Shown here piece by piece: positions 51,007 through 61,400 of a stretch of DNA of 64,000 nt (position 1 is the stretch's first letter; every line of letters begins with the position of its first letter). Below the pieces are notes generated by a model. The model did not search any database, was not told the DNA's origin, and was given only the letters and a program-made list of their open reading frames with translations. The DNA comes from an uncultured Bacteroides sp. GTDB taxonomy: Bacteria > Bacteroidota > Bacteroidia > Bacteroidales > Bacteroidaceae. Both the position numbers and the translations under genes were made by a program. The stretch is from contig USLU01000001.1 in the NCBI GenBank assembly GCA_900555635.1, positions 124,001 to 188,000 on the forward strand. The letters run 5' to 3'.

Positions 51007-51181
51007 GATACGGTATTTTTGAATTTCTATCAAAATAACTTATAACAGATAATTTATTCTTCTTATTTTGTCAAGTCTCTTTTTTTTCTGATATTTGCAC
51101 TTTGAATAGCAACGAGAGCCGTGGGGCATGGTCCTCCTTCTTATTTTATTCTCTATTTGTATCACGAAAAAAGAACTGAAT

Positions 51182-52054
51182 ATGAAAGGAATTATTCTGG
51201 CTGGTGGCAGCGCCACTCGTCTCTATCCGTTGTCTAAGGCTATCTCTAAGCAGATAATGCCTGTTTATGACAAACCCATGATTTACTACCCGCTTTCTAC
51301 TCTGATGTTGGCGGGAATCCGTGAAGTACTGATAATTTCTACCCCTCGTGATTTGCCTATGTTCCGTGAATTATTGGGAAACGGTGAAGAACTTGGAATG
51401 TCCTTTTCCTATAAAATCCAAGAGAATCCTAACGGACTGGCGCAAGCATTCGTACTGGGAGCAGAATTTCTGGAAGGTGGACCGGGGTGCCTTATCTTAG
51501 GTGATAATATGTTTTATGGTCAGGGCTTTTCTGCTATGCTGAAGCGTGCGGCTTCCATAGACAAGGGCGCTTGCATCTTCGGTTACTATGTAAAAGATCC
51601 CCGTGCATACGGTGTGGTAGAATTTGACGATAATGGAAAAGCCATTTCTCTCGAAGAAAAACCGGCAAAGCCCAAAAGTAATTATGCCGTTCCCGGTCTC
51701 TATTTTTATGACTCAACCGTAACTGCCAAAGCTGCTGCATTGAAACCTTCCGCTCGTGGCGAATATGAAATTACCGACCTCAATCGTCTCTATTTGGATG
51801 AAGGTACGCTGAAAGTTGAAATCTTCGGTCGTGGCTTTGCCTGGCTTGATACCGGTAACTGTGATAGCTTGCTCGAAGCCAGTAACTTTGTAGCTACCAT
51901 CCAGAACCGTCAAGGTTTTCGTGTAAGTTGCATTGAAGAAATAGCTTGGCGCAAAGGCTGGATCGATATAGACCAACTCTATCATCTTGGCGAACAACTT
52001 GGCAAAACCGAGTATGGCAAATATCTGATGGAGCTTGCCGATTCAAGGAGATAG
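51182..52054 (+). CDS. rmlA: Glucose-1-phosphate thymidylyltransferase
   Basis: Makes dTDP-glucose from glucose 1-phosphate and dTTP, the first step to dTDP-L-rhamnose. It has 290 aa from the ATG at 51182 (an in-frame ATG at 51128 would prefix 18 hydrophobic residues with no homologous part). The nucleotide loop is LAGGSATRLYPL, followed by SKQIMPVYDKPMIYYPLSTL; LGDNMFYGQG and EEKPAKPKSNYAVPGLYFYD are also present. It is followed by rmlB after 57 bp; rmlC and rmlD are not in the window. Confidence 0.96.
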   Translation: MKGIILAGGSATRLYPLSKAISKQIMPVYDKPMIYYPLSTLMLAGIREVLIISTPRDLPMFRELLGNGEELGMSFSYKIQENPNGLAQAFVLGAEFLEGGPGCLILGDNMFYGQGFSAMLKRAASIDKGACIFGYYVKDPRAYGVVEFDDNGKAISLEEKPAKPKSNYAVPGLYFYDSTVTAKAAALKPSARGEYEITDLNRLYLDEGTLKVEIFGRGFAWLDTGNCDSLLEASNFVATIQNRQGFRVSCIEEIAWRKGWIDIDQLYHLGEQLGKTEYGKYLMELADSRR

Positions 52055-52111
52055 TTGACAATTGATTATCTGACCATAAACAAATAACTTATAACTCATA
52101 ACTCATAACTT

Positions 52112-53251
52112 ATGAAGACTTATCTTGTAACTGGAGCTGCCGGCTTTATCGGTGCCAATTATATAAAGTATATTCTGGCAAAGCATGCTGATATCAAAGT
52201 GGTGGTATTGGATGCATTGACTTATGCCGGAAATTTGGGAACAATTGCCAAAGATATTGACGAAGACCGTTGTTTCTTTGTGAAAGGCGACATCTGCGAC
52301 CGTGAGTTGGCAGATGAACTGTTTGCCAAATATAAATTTGACTATGTAGTGAACTTCGCTGCCGAGAGTCATGTAGACCGTAGTATCGAGAATCCGCAGC
52401 TTTTCTTAGTTACGAATATCCTGGGTACTCAGAATCTGCTGGATGCCGCTCGTCGTGCATGGGTGACCGGCAAGGATGAAAACGGCTATCCCACCTGGCG
52501 TGCAGGTGTACGTTATCATCAAGTATCTACTGATGAAGTATATGGTTCATTGGGAGCTGAAGGCTATTTCACCGAACAAACTCCGCTTTGTCCGCATAGC
52601 CCGTATAGCGCTTCGAAGACCAGTGCAGATATGGTAGTGATGGCTTATCACGATACTTATAAAATGCCGGTAACCCTTACCCGTTGTTCCAATAACTACG
52701 GACCTTACCATTTCCCCGAAAAGCTGATTCCGCTTATTATCAAGAATATCCTCGAAGGAAAGAATCTTCCTGTGTATGGTGACGGAAGCAACGTGCGCGA
52801 CTGGTTGTATGTAGAAGATCATTGCAAAGCTATCGACCTCGTAGTTCGAAAAGGAACCGAAGGTGAAGTGTACAATGTAGGAGGCCATAACGAAAAGACC
52901 AATCTTGAGATTGTAAAGCTGACCATTGCTACTATCCGTCGTTTGATGGAAGAACAACCTCAATATCGCCAAGTGCTGAAGAAGCAAGTGAAAGGTGCTG
53001 ACGGTCAGATTTCCATTGATTGGATTAACGAAGACCTGATTACTTTCGTTAAAGACCGTCTGGGTCATGACCAACGTTATGCTATCGATCCTGCCAAGAT
53101 AACCGAGGCTTTAGGCTGGTATCCCGAAACCAAGTTCGAAGTAGGTATCGTCAAGACTATTGAGTGGTATCTGAATAATCAGGACTGGGTAGAAGAAGTA
53201 ACTAGTGGTGATTATCAGAAGTACTATGAGAAGATGTACGGGAAGAAGTGA
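52112..53251 (+). CDS. rmlB: dTDP-glucose 4,6-dehydratase
   Basis: Second enzyme of the dTDP-rhamnose route; 379 aa. NAD binding GAAGFIGANY, substrate motif DTYKMPVTLTRCSNNYGPY, and catalytic YSASK (Y-x3-K) after SPYS. A RAWVTGKDENGYPTWRAGVR insertion near 120-140 makes it longer than E. coli RmlB. It converges with menA, with 14 bp between stops. The leader carries repeated ATAACTCATAAC words. Confidence 0.96.
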   Translation: MKTYLVTGAAGFIGANYIKYILAKHADIKVVVLDALTYAGNLGTIAKDIDEDRCFFVKGDICDRELADELFAKYKFDYVVNFAAESHVDRSIENPQLFLVTNILGTQNLLDAARRAWVTGKDENGYPTWRAGVRYHQVSTDEVYGSLGAEGYFTEQTPLCPHSPYSASKTSADMVVMAYHDTYKMPVTLTRCSNNYGPYHFPEKLIPLIIKNILEGKNLPVYGDGSNVRDWLYVEDHCKAIDLVVRKGTEGEVYNVGGHNEKTNLEIVKLTIATIRRLMEEQPQYRQVLKKQVKGADGQISIDWINEDLITFVKDRLGHDQRYAIDPAKITEALGWYPETKFEVGIVKTIEWYLNNQDWVEEVTSGDYQKYYEKMYGKK

Positions 53252-53265
53252 TAACTTTCTTATCC

Positions 53266-54168
53266 TTACATTATTATAGCTGCACTCAGTAGCAATCCCA
53301 TAAACAGCATATTGCGCGAAGTCTCGCCCAATATGCTGTTTAATTTTTTACCACTTCGTATCTCGCACATCCGTCGCCAAGTGCGTACGTGGGCAAAGAG
53401 ATAGAAGAAGGGGAGTAGTATGGCTGTTATATTCCAGTCTTTTACAAACCAAAAGCATAGTAGGGTAGCTACAATTCCTAATCCTAGATATAGGTATCTT
53501 CCGAAAGGTTCTCCGAAACGAACAATCAGCGTTCGCTTCCCGCTAAGGGCATCTTGCTCACGGTCGCGATAATTGTTTACTACCAATAAGGTGTCGATTA
53601 CTATTCCACTGATAAGTGAGGCTACCACCACATCTGCTGTAATCGTGTATGCCTGCACATAATAGGTCCCGCACACAGGCACGAAACCGAAGAATATCAG
53701 TACTAACAAATCCCCCCAACCTTGATACGAGAGTATAGTTGTGTAGAGAAAAGCAAACAAAACACAGGTTGCTCCCAATGCAATTAACTCCCATCCTCCA
53801 TACGGCAGGTGTCCCCAACACTCGTAGAGCAGTCCGCAACCGATGAGGCAGGAGAGGAGCACTGTAATACCGATTCCCCATTTCATAGCTCCCGGAGTAA
53901 TCCAGCCTTGTGCACAGGCACGTTCGGGACCGAGGCGGTCTTCACGGTCGGTTCCTTTCAGATAATCAAATAAATCATTGATAAAATTAGCGGCCATCTG
54001 CATGCCACAAGCAAAGAGGAAGCACAGCAGGGCGGGAATGGCTTTGAACTCTGCATTGGCAAGGGTCAGGGCAGTACCTATCAGTACAGGTATAATGGCT
54101 CCCGTCAGCGTCTTGGGGCGGGCGGCAAGTAGCCAGGCTTGGAGTGAATTTTGTTTAATCTCTTTCAT
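53266..54168 (-). CDS. menA: 1,4-dihydroxy-2-naphthoate polyprenyltransferase
   Basis: Integral-membrane UbiA-family enzyme that prenylates DHNA in menaquinone synthesis. It has 300 aa from the ATG at 54168, chosen because the promoter TACTTTTG (54189-54196 on the minus strand) lies just upstream; longer in-frame starts run through it. The Mg-binding aspartates are in NFINDLFDYLKGTDRED and a second NNYRDREQD. About 8-9 hydrophobic helices follow. The earlier polyprenyl synthase could supply its chain. Confidence 0.93.
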   Translation of the reverse strand: MKEIKQNSLQAWLLAARPKTLTGAIIPVLIGTALTLANAEFKAIPALLCFLFACGMQMAANFINDLFDYLKGTDREDRLGPERACAQGWITPGAMKWGIGITVLLSCLIGCGLLYECWGHLPYGGWELIALGATCVLFAFLYTTILSYQGWGDLLVLIFFGFVPVCGTYYVQAYTITADVVVASLISGIVIDTLLVVNNYRDREQDALSGKRTLIVRFGEPFGRYLYLGLGIVATLLCFWFVKDWNITAILLPFFYLFAHVRTWRRMCEIRSGKKLNSILGETSRNMLFMGLLLSAAIIM

Positions 54169-54188
54169 GTCTGTTTCAGTAATCAAGG

Positions 54189-54196
54189 CAAAAGTA
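54189..54196 (-). promoter_or_regulatory. Bacteroides -7 element for menA
   Basis: TACTTTTG on the minus strand; transcription would begin near 54182, 14 nt before the ATG at 54168. It sets the menA start. Confidence 0.6.
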
Positions 54197-54219
54197 AGGT
54201 TTCTTTTCGACATAATGCT

Positions 54220-54227
54220 TATCTTTG
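54220..54227 (+). promoter_or_regulatory. Bacteroides -7 element for the lipoprotein phosphoesterase
   Basis: TATCTTTG on the plus strand, 51 nt before the ATG at 54278. Confidence 0.55.
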
Positions 54228-54277
54228 CAGCACGAAGAATTGTGATAGCATGCAAATGGCTATTCATTTGATTTATT

Positions 54278-55351
54278 ATGATAAAAAAGTTACTATACAT
54301 ATCTGTTCTTTTCTTGTTGTTGTTTTCTTCTTGTAAGTCGAAACGCAACCTCGTTTCGCCAATACCGCAACCTGTATTGAAAACCGATAGCACTTTATTG
54401 GCCGATACCATAGGTTTGTCTTCCTCTCTTTCTCCGCTTCTCACTTTCGACCAGTCGGACTTGCGTAATATCCGTCATCTTCCCGTGAAACGTCAGCAAC
54501 CGAAGAAGCCGGAGCAGAAAATAGTCGTAAAGCCACCTAAAAAGATTGTACAGCGTGGTACGAAGATCAGTTCGCGCACCATCGATGTGTCGTCTGTTTA
54601 TAAAGGAGTCGACCGTGTAAAAGTGTACGACTTTACCCATCGTGATGTGCCTGCTGCTTTTGAAGGTTTCCGTATTGCTTTTGTCTCCGATCTCCACTAT
54701 CAAAGTCTGTTGAAGGAGAAAGGTTTGAATGACCTTGTCCGTCTGCTCATTGCCCAGCGTGCCGATGTATTGCTGATTGGGGGTGATTTCCATGAAGGTT
54801 GTCAGTATGTGCCGCCCGTTATGGCTGCTCTTGCCAAAGTTAAAACGCCGATGGGAACGTATGCCGTACTTGGAAACAATGACTACGAAGCTTGTTATGA
54901 CGATATTGTGCAGGAGATGAACCGCTATGGTATGCATCTTTTAGAACATAAAGTAGATACCTTGAAACGGGATGGTGAAGAAATCCTGATAGCAGGAGTC
55001 CGCAATCCTTTTGATTTGGTAAAGAATGGCAAGTCGCCCACGCTCGACTTGTCTCCGGATGATTTCGTTATCCTCCTGACGCATACTCCTGATTATGCCG
55101 AAGATGTTCCTATTACCAATACCGACCTGGTACTTGCCGGGCATACGCATGGCGGACAAGTTACGCTATTCGGGTTGTACGCTCCCATCGTCCCGTCCCA
55201 TTACGGGCAACGTTTCCTTACAGGGCTGAAGTATAACTCAAAGTACACGCCTATGATTATCACCAACGGTATAGGTACCTCCAATAAGAACATTCGTATG
55301 TTTGCCCCTGCCGAGGTAGTGGTGATTGTATTGCATCAGTTGAAAGATTGA
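54278..55351 (+). CDS. Metallophosphoesterase lipoprotein (YaeI-type)
   Basis: A 357-aa calcineurin-like phosphoesterase. An SPII signal (MIKKLLYISVLFLLLFSSC) is followed by a proline/lysine-rich linker (about 25-100, with KKPEQK and KPPKK). The metal site is visible as FVSDLHYQS, IGGDFHEG, LGNNDYE, THTPDYAED and GHTHGG. The YaeI/LpxI-like family often acts on phospholipid or nucleotide substrates; none is assigned. The basic linker may hold the enzyme near the membrane or peptidoglycan. Confidence 0.88.
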   Translation: MIKKLLYISVLFLLLFSSCKSKRNLVSPIPQPVLKTDSTLLADTIGLSSSLSPLLTFDQSDLRNIRHLPVKRQQPKKPEQKIVVKPPKKIVQRGTKISSRTIDVSSVYKGVDRVKVYDFTHRDVPAAFEGFRIAFVSDLHYQSLLKEKGLNDLVRLLIAQRADVLLIGGDFHEGCQYVPPVMAALAKVKTPMGTYAVLGNNDYEACYDDIVQEMNRYGMHLLEHKVDTLKRDGEEILIAGVRNPFDLVKNGKSPTLDLSPDDFVILLTHTPDYAEDVPITNTDLVLAGHTHGGQVTLFGLYAPIVPSHYGQRFLTGLKYNSKYTPMIITNGIGTSNKNIRMFAPAEVVVIVLHQLKD

Positions 55352-55377
55352 TGGGGTTGATGCAAGGCATGCAAGTA

Positions 55378-58344
55378 TTATTCTGGCAATAATACCACTC
55401 CCTGTTTTTTCTTTCCGTCCATCTTCACAACAATAGGTTGGTTGAAGTGTACATGACGCAGATATTTAGTCTCATGAACAGCGGGTTGAGCATTTAGAAA
55501 TTCCTGATTGTATATTCCATCGTTCATAAAAGCATTGATTGTAAAGTAGCCTACACCAAAAGAAGTCAGGTTCTGGAAGAAATGGGTTCCCTGGCTGGGA
55601 TCAACACGATAATTGGTTAATCCGGCTTCTACGATAACGCGGGCGGCACTGATATGCGGCCACTTCACAGGAATACCTAACCAAGTGTCGCTACTTCCCC
55701 AACGTCCGGGACCGACTAATACATAGTTCTTTCCTTCATTCAAAAAATGTTGGTTTAACTTTTCGATCTCCCAGGCAATCTCTTGATTATGGGATGCACT
55801 GTAGTCATCAGTTTTCACATAAATGATATCATGAATCTCGTTCATAATGCCATGACCTAATGAGTTGTTGGAACGTAGCAAAAGCTTCTCGTCAGGGATC
55901 GTGGTAAGATCTTCGTCCAGCATTTCTTTGGTGTCGACAATGGGGCGAATCTGCAACAAATAGAAGGTACCGGTCTTATCTTTCTCCCGGCTCATGGTAG
56001 CGGCAAATTCTATTTCTATGGGGCGGCGCATCTCTTGTTGCCCGTATTTCAATACTAATTGCAGAATCTTGGCTAACGGGAATACATCATGCTGTAGGAT
56101 ATTGGCAAACGTGATGACTTTGCGACCTCCCGGATATAAACCATCACGGATGACTTGATCGTATGGATCGTAGGTAGAAGCTATATAGTTTAAAGAACCG
56201 TCTTTTTCGGCTTCTTTAACGTGAAGTTTCAGTAGGTTAAAGCCATCATCGATGGAGAAGTCCTGCCCTGCATTCCGCAGGTCGAGGGCATAGAAACGGG
56301 TTTGCGTCTCTTTCAGCGCAATATCCAGCTCGCTGGTTTGCAAAATCTGATTCGGATGATAGGGGGAGAAACGAAGAGTCATTCCGCCATCCACAATGTA
56401 CTTACCCAGACCGAGAGCCAGGTTCACGATACCTTCTTCGGCTTTCTCATCGCCAAGAGGATAATAGTTCAGCGAACGTGCCACACCGGACATAGACGGA
56501 TAATAGCGGTCGCCATATTGGTTTCCCACTACTTCTTGCAGGATAACTGCCATCTTTTCTTGGTCTATGACGTTACTGGTGGCCTGCATATATGCTTTAG
56601 AATCACGGAAGAAAACAGAGGCATATACTCCTTTGATGGCATCGCTAAGCATACGCAGCATTTCGTATTTATCATCCAGATAGGGGATCATATATGTGTT
56701 GTAGATACCTGCAAACGGTTGGTAATGCGAGTCTTCCAATAAAGAGGACGAACGAATGGCAATAGGTGACTTCACAACATCAAAGAAAGTGAAGAAGTCT
56801 TCTACCAAATTATCAGGTAGCTTTGCTTTTAAGAAATATCGCAGGATTACGTCATCCTCTGCATCCGAAAGAGCGATCTGATACAGATTATTGGTATCCA
56901 TAAATTCATCGAATATATCTGTGCAAAGCACTACGGTTTTGGGAATGGCAACACGTGCATTCTCAAATTCGTCAAATTCGGGATGGTGCTTTACCATATT
57001 GTCAATGAATGCCAGTCCACGACCTTTCCCTCCTAACGAGCCATCACCGATACGGGCAAAGTTGGAGTAACGGTCGAAACGGTCGCGCTTGAATACAGCT
57101 ACCACACCTTGGTTTTTCATTTTACGATACTTTACAATAGCTTCGAAGATGATTCTTCGGTGAGCATCCACGTCCTGCAGGCTGTTCCATGTGATGGGTT
57201 TTAAGAACTCAGCAACCGGGAACATGGCGCGTGAATATAGCCAACGGCTTACATGATTTCGACTAATATGGTAGAGGAATGATTCCGCCGGTACGGCAAA
57301 AAGAATATTCTGCAATTCCTTTAGGTTCTTTACGCGCGCAATCTCTTCCAGCGTGTCAGGATTGCGGAAGATGAAATCGCCGAATCCAAAGTTATCAGAT
57401 ACGATACGCCGTAAATCCACATCCATCTTTTTGGAATTCTTGTCGATGAAGGCGGCATCATACTTCGAAGCGTAGGAAGCATTATCAGACTCGGAAGACT
57501 GGATAATAAGGGGTACAAACGGGTCTTCCTTGCGTATGGCAGCGCATAGTTTGATTCCTGCCAATCCGTCTTTTTCTCCACGTTCCACTCGTGGGAAGCG
57601 TACATCGGTAATAACGCCTAATATATTATTCTTGTATTTTTCGTAGATATGGATGGCTTCCTCGTATGTACGAGCCAGCACTATTTTAGGACGCCCTCTC
57701 ATACGCAGTGTGCGCTGGTGTGCATTCAATGCCTCCGTAGAGAACTCCTGACTTTGCTTCAACACGAATTTATAGAGATTCGGGAGGATGGAAGAATAGA
57801 ACCGGATACCATCTTCTACCAGCAATATAAGTTGCACACCCACTTCGTTGACATCATGTTCCAGATTCATCTTGTCCTCTATCAACTTGATGATGGAAAG
57901 CAACAAATCGGTATTTCCCAACCAACAAAAAACATATTCGAAAGGACTTAAATCTTCATTCGCTATCCGTTTGGTGATGCCATGACTGAAAGGAGTCAAT
58001 ATCACCATAGGAATATGCTCGTATTGGCTTTTTATATTTCGCGCTACATCAAAACCTTCATTGTCTCCCGTTCCCGGCATGCAGATAATAAGATCATACG
58101 GCATGGTGGATAGTTGGGCTAAAGCTTCCTCGCAGGTCGATACCTGGGCGAAGCGGGGAGGATAACGCAGAGAGAGTGAAGTATATTCGTTGAATATCTT
58201 TTCATCGATACGACCATCATCTTCCAGCATGAAGGCATCGTAAGGATTCGCTATCAAGAGCACATTGAAAATGCGTCGCGTCATGAGGTTGGCGAACTGT
58301 GTATCCTTGAAGTAGAGCTGATTTAATTTATACTTACTGAGCAT
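55378..58344 (-). CDS. REC-REC-PPDK_N fusion protein (PEP/pyruvate-binding domain)
   Basis: A 988-aa cytoplasmic protein with two receiver-like domains at the N-terminus (about 28-150, with YDLIICMPGTGDNEGFDVA; and about 165-315, with VITDVRFP), a linking helical block, then a PPDK/PEP-synthase N-terminal ATP-grasp domain (about 430-810: GDGSLGGKGRGLAFID, PIAIRSSSLLEDS, FAGIYNTY). The phosphohistidine domain and the C-terminal PEP barrel of PPDK/PpsA are missing: the tail goes straight to a beta-rich region with GPGRWGS and FAT. So it cannot be a normal PEP synthase. Its first REC lacks a clear phospho-aspartate; the second has D in ITDV. Possibly a regulatory ATP-binding enzyme that phosphorylates or modifies a partner; unknown. 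Confidence 0.82.
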   Translation of the reverse strand: MLSKYKLNQLYFKDTQFANLMTRRIFNVLLIANPYDAFMLEDDGRIDEKIFNEYTSLSLRYPPRFAQVSTCEEALAQLSTMPYDLIICMPGTGDNEGFDVARNIKSQYEHIPMVILTPFSHGITKRIANEDLSPFEYVFCWLGNTDLLLSIIKLIEDKMNLEHDVNEVGVQLILLVEDGIRFYSSILPNLYKFVLKQSQEFSTEALNAHQRTLRMRGRPKIVLARTYEEAIHIYEKYKNNILGVITDVRFPRVERGEKDGLAGIKLCAAIRKEDPFVPLIIQSSESDNASYASKYDAAFIDKNSKKMDVDLRRIVSDNFGFGDFIFRNPDTLEEIARVKNLKELQNILFAVPAESFLYHISRNHVSRWLYSRAMFPVAEFLKPITWNSLQDVDAHRRIIFEAIVKYRKMKNQGVVAVFKRDRFDRYSNFARIGDGSLGGKGRGLAFIDNMVKHHPEFDEFENARVAIPKTVVLCTDIFDEFMDTNNLYQIALSDAEDDVILRYFLKAKLPDNLVEDFFTFFDVVKSPIAIRSSSLLEDSHYQPFAGIYNTYMIPYLDDKYEMLRMLSDAIKGVYASVFFRDSKAYMQATSNVIDQEKMAVILQEVVGNQYGDRYYPSMSGVARSLNYYPLGDEKAEEGIVNLALGLGKYIVDGGMTLRFSPYHPNQILQTSELDIALKETQTRFYALDLRNAGQDFSIDDGFNLLKLHVKEAEKDGSLNYIASTYDPYDQVIRDGLYPGGRKVITFANILQHDVFPLAKILQLVLKYGQQEMRRPIEIEFAATMSREKDKTGTFYLLQIRPIVDTKEMLDEDLTTIPDEKLLLRSNNSLGHGIMNEIHDIIYVKTDDYSASHNQEIAWEIEKLNQHFLNEGKNYVLVGPGRWGSSDTWLGIPVKWPHISAARVIVEAGLTNYRVDPSQGTHFFQNLTSFGVGYFTINAFMNDGIYNQEFLNAQPAVHETKYLRHVHFNQPIVVKMDGKKKQGVVLLPE

Positions 58345-58373
58345 TGCTTCTCAAAATTTGTTGGTTCCGGTAG

Positions 58374-58381
58374 CAAAAGTA
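58374..58381 (-). promoter_or_regulatory. Bacteroides -7 element for the REC-PPDK_N gene
   Basis: TACTTTTG on the minus strand, 30 nt before the ATG at 58344. Confidence 0.5.
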
Positions 58382-58424
58382 ATAGAATTCAAACCTATTC
58401 GGATAGTTTTTCGACCACTTTTTT

Positions 58425-58432
58425 TATATTTG
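58425..58432 (+). promoter_or_regulatory. Bacteroides -7 element for the hybrid two-component system
   Basis: TATATTTG on the plus strand, about 61 nt before the ATG at 58494. The in-frame ATG at 58446 would sit about 7 nt after the transcription start, so it is less likely. Confidence 0.55.
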
Positions 58433-58493
58433 TGTGTAATATTGCATGCATGAAACCTGTGTTAGTATTGAAAATTGCAGATATATCCCAATT

Positions 58494-61400
58494 ATGACAA
58501 AATATATTTTTATTTACTTGTTACTTTTTCTTCAGTGCTTGCATTCGTTTGCCGGTTCTTTTCGCTCACTAAGTTTAAGAGAAGGACTGAGTAGCCGGCA
58601 AGTATTCCAGATCAATAAAGATTCCGTAGGCTTTATATGGGCTTATACGCATTTCGGCATTGACCGTTATGACGGAAATGAAATAAAGCATTATCGGCTG
58701 GATGATACGGTTGAGTCTAAAGATCATATCTTGTCTTCTACGGTAATGACCTGCGATAAATCGGGTAATCTTTGGATTGCATTAAAGACCGGGAAGATAT
58801 ATACATACGATTATAAAACAGATTCATTCTTGTTGCGTATTGATTTATCCGTTTCCACTCCATCCGCCGTTATATACAATATTTTATTGGATGATGAGAA
58901 TCGTCTTTGGATTTGCATGTCAACCGGAATTTATAGTTGGGAAGAAAAAGCCGGGTTGACTTTTGCCGGTCTTAAGGACCGTAGTGTAACTTGCCTTATT
59001 CAGGCAGATAAAACAACGTATTTCGCCGGAACGGATAAAGGCGTTTTCCAATTAAGTAAAAAGGCGGCAAGTAACACTTTTGCCGACACGCCTGTTCGTC
59101 TCCCCATGGAAATGCATATCGAAGCGATGTATGAATTTGCCGGTAAACTGTTTATCGGTACTTTCTCTGACGGAGTTTATGTGGTTGAACGGTCAACTGG
59201 CCAAATCCGGTCATTGGATGCATTTGTTCCTCATGTTCCGATTCGTACATTTGCAAAAACACACGATAACACTTTATTAATAGGTGCGGATGGCGCCGGA
59301 GTTTTCCAAATGGATAGGAATGCAGAGAAGCTATTGCACCATTACATGACTGACGAAGACGATGAGCGCAGCTTAAACGGCAATACAGTTTCCGATATCT
59401 GTGTCGATGAACATAACGGTATTTGGATCAGTACATCTACTAATGGCATCAGTTACCTGGACCCCAATATGCCTGATATCAGAAGAACAAAACATGAACG
59501 GCATAATATCAATTCTTTAAAGTCAGATCATATAAATGTCATCTTTCAGGATTCTGAGGGAGATTGTTGGTACGGCACCAATAACGGGATCAGCCTCTAT
59601 CAATCCAAACAGAATAGATGGACACATTTCCTTGACGATGCAGGGCATAGTGGAAAGGTAGTGTTGGCTCTTGCCGAAGATTCTAAAGGAAGTATTTGGG
59701 CAGGTGGATATGGAATCGGACTCTATTGCATCAATAAGAAGACCGGTCGGGTACAAAAAATAGCCAAAAGAGCCCCGCAATCGGATAAGGGGATAGCTAC
59801 CGATTATATTTATGCTATTTATGCCGAAGGAAATCATCTTTGGTTCGGAGGCATAGAAGGCGAGTTTACACGCTACAATATGCAGACTGATACCTATACA
59901 TATTATCCTATTGATTGCGTTGGAGACATCAAAGCGGGAAACAAAAACACATTGTTACTTGCCGGTTGCGATGGATTGGCAATATTTGATAAAGTGACCG
60001 GTAAAACACAATGGCATCAACAGTTTGGTGATTTTACTTTGCATTATCCTATTCGTTGCCTTTTGCAAGCTTCATCCGGAGATATTTGGATGGCTACCGA
60101 TGGTGAAGGACTTATCCGCTTTAACCCGGATAAAAAACAAACTCGTGTTTATACCACCAATGATGGATTAGTGTCTAATTCAGTGAACAGTTTGCTGGAA
60201 GATAATGCCGGTCATATTTGGGTAAGTACGGAGAAAGAACTTTATTATTTGGATTCCTCAAGAGATATATTAGTAAGTGCGAATGATTTTCTGGATATAA
60301 CTTGGGGGTTCTACAATCCTAATGCTGCTTTGAAGCTGGCAAACGGATCTTTGGCTTTTGGTACGGCAGAAGGAGTTATCACTTTCTCTCCTTCGCTGAA
60401 CTTTAACCAACATGCTCCGATCAATCTGATATTCACTGATTTCAAGTTACTTTACGAGTCTGTAAAAGCGGGTATGAAAGGTTCTCTGCTGAAGACCAAT
60501 ATCAATGATACGCAGAAGTTGAAACTGAAGTACAATCAAAACTCTTTCTCCATATCCTTTTCTGCCATTAATTTTATAGCCCCCCACCGTATCAGGTATG
60601 AGTATATGTTGACGAATTATAATAAGCAGTGGGAGCATTCTAATTCGGTGAAAAGTGTGAATTACACGAATCTTTCTCCCGGCAAGTATATTTTCCGTTT
60701 ACGTGCATTTGATAAATATACCGGGCAGCAGATAGGAGAGCGCGAGTTGGAGATCATTGTAAATGCTCCGTATTGGATATCCTGGTGGGCATTACTGATT
60801 TATTTCGTCTTTTTGTCTGTTTTTATCTATATGTTTATACAATATAGAAGGCACAAAGCCAATGAAGACAAGATAAAAGAGAAGATACGTTCGTTTATCA
60901 GTATAGCCCACGACATCCGTACTCCTATTACGCTAATAAAAGCTCCTTTGAGTGAACTGGAAGCACAGGAAGGGCTTCCGGAGGAGAGCAAGCGAACGGT
61001 TGGAGTAGCTGCGAAGAATGTAGAGAAACTGCTGGCTATGGTTACCCAGTTGCTGGATTTGCAGAAAGCAGAGCTACATGCCGAACATCTGAAGGTATCT
61101 CAATATGACATTAAAAGCTATCTAGAGGAGAAAATGGCCGAGTTTCATCTTGCCGCCATGCAAAAAGGGGTAGAATTGCAATTGGAAGTTGAACCGGATA
61201 TGCCCAAAGTATGGATTGACAGGGAGAAAATGGATCATATCATTGACAACCTGCTTTCTAATGCATTGAAATATACGGAGAAGGGGATTATCCACATTCT
61301 TGTAAGGACAAATAAGAAAAAGTGGACAATCGAAGTCAGGGATACAGGTATCGGCATTCCTAAGGAGGAACAGGGTAATATTTTCCATGAATATTATCGC

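Noticed and set aside
53266..54444. A 392-aa menA beginning at 54444
   Set aside because: The extra 92 residues are non-hydrophobic and run through two divergent promoters; the ATG at 54168 fits the UbiA family length.
55378..58344. PEP synthase or pyruvate phosphate dikinase
   Set aside because: The phosphohistidine and PEP-barrel domains are absent.
58446..58493. Longer HTCS start at 58446
   Set aside because: It would begin about 7 nt after the predicted transcription start and add residues not fitting a signal peptide; ATG 58494 opens directly into the signal.
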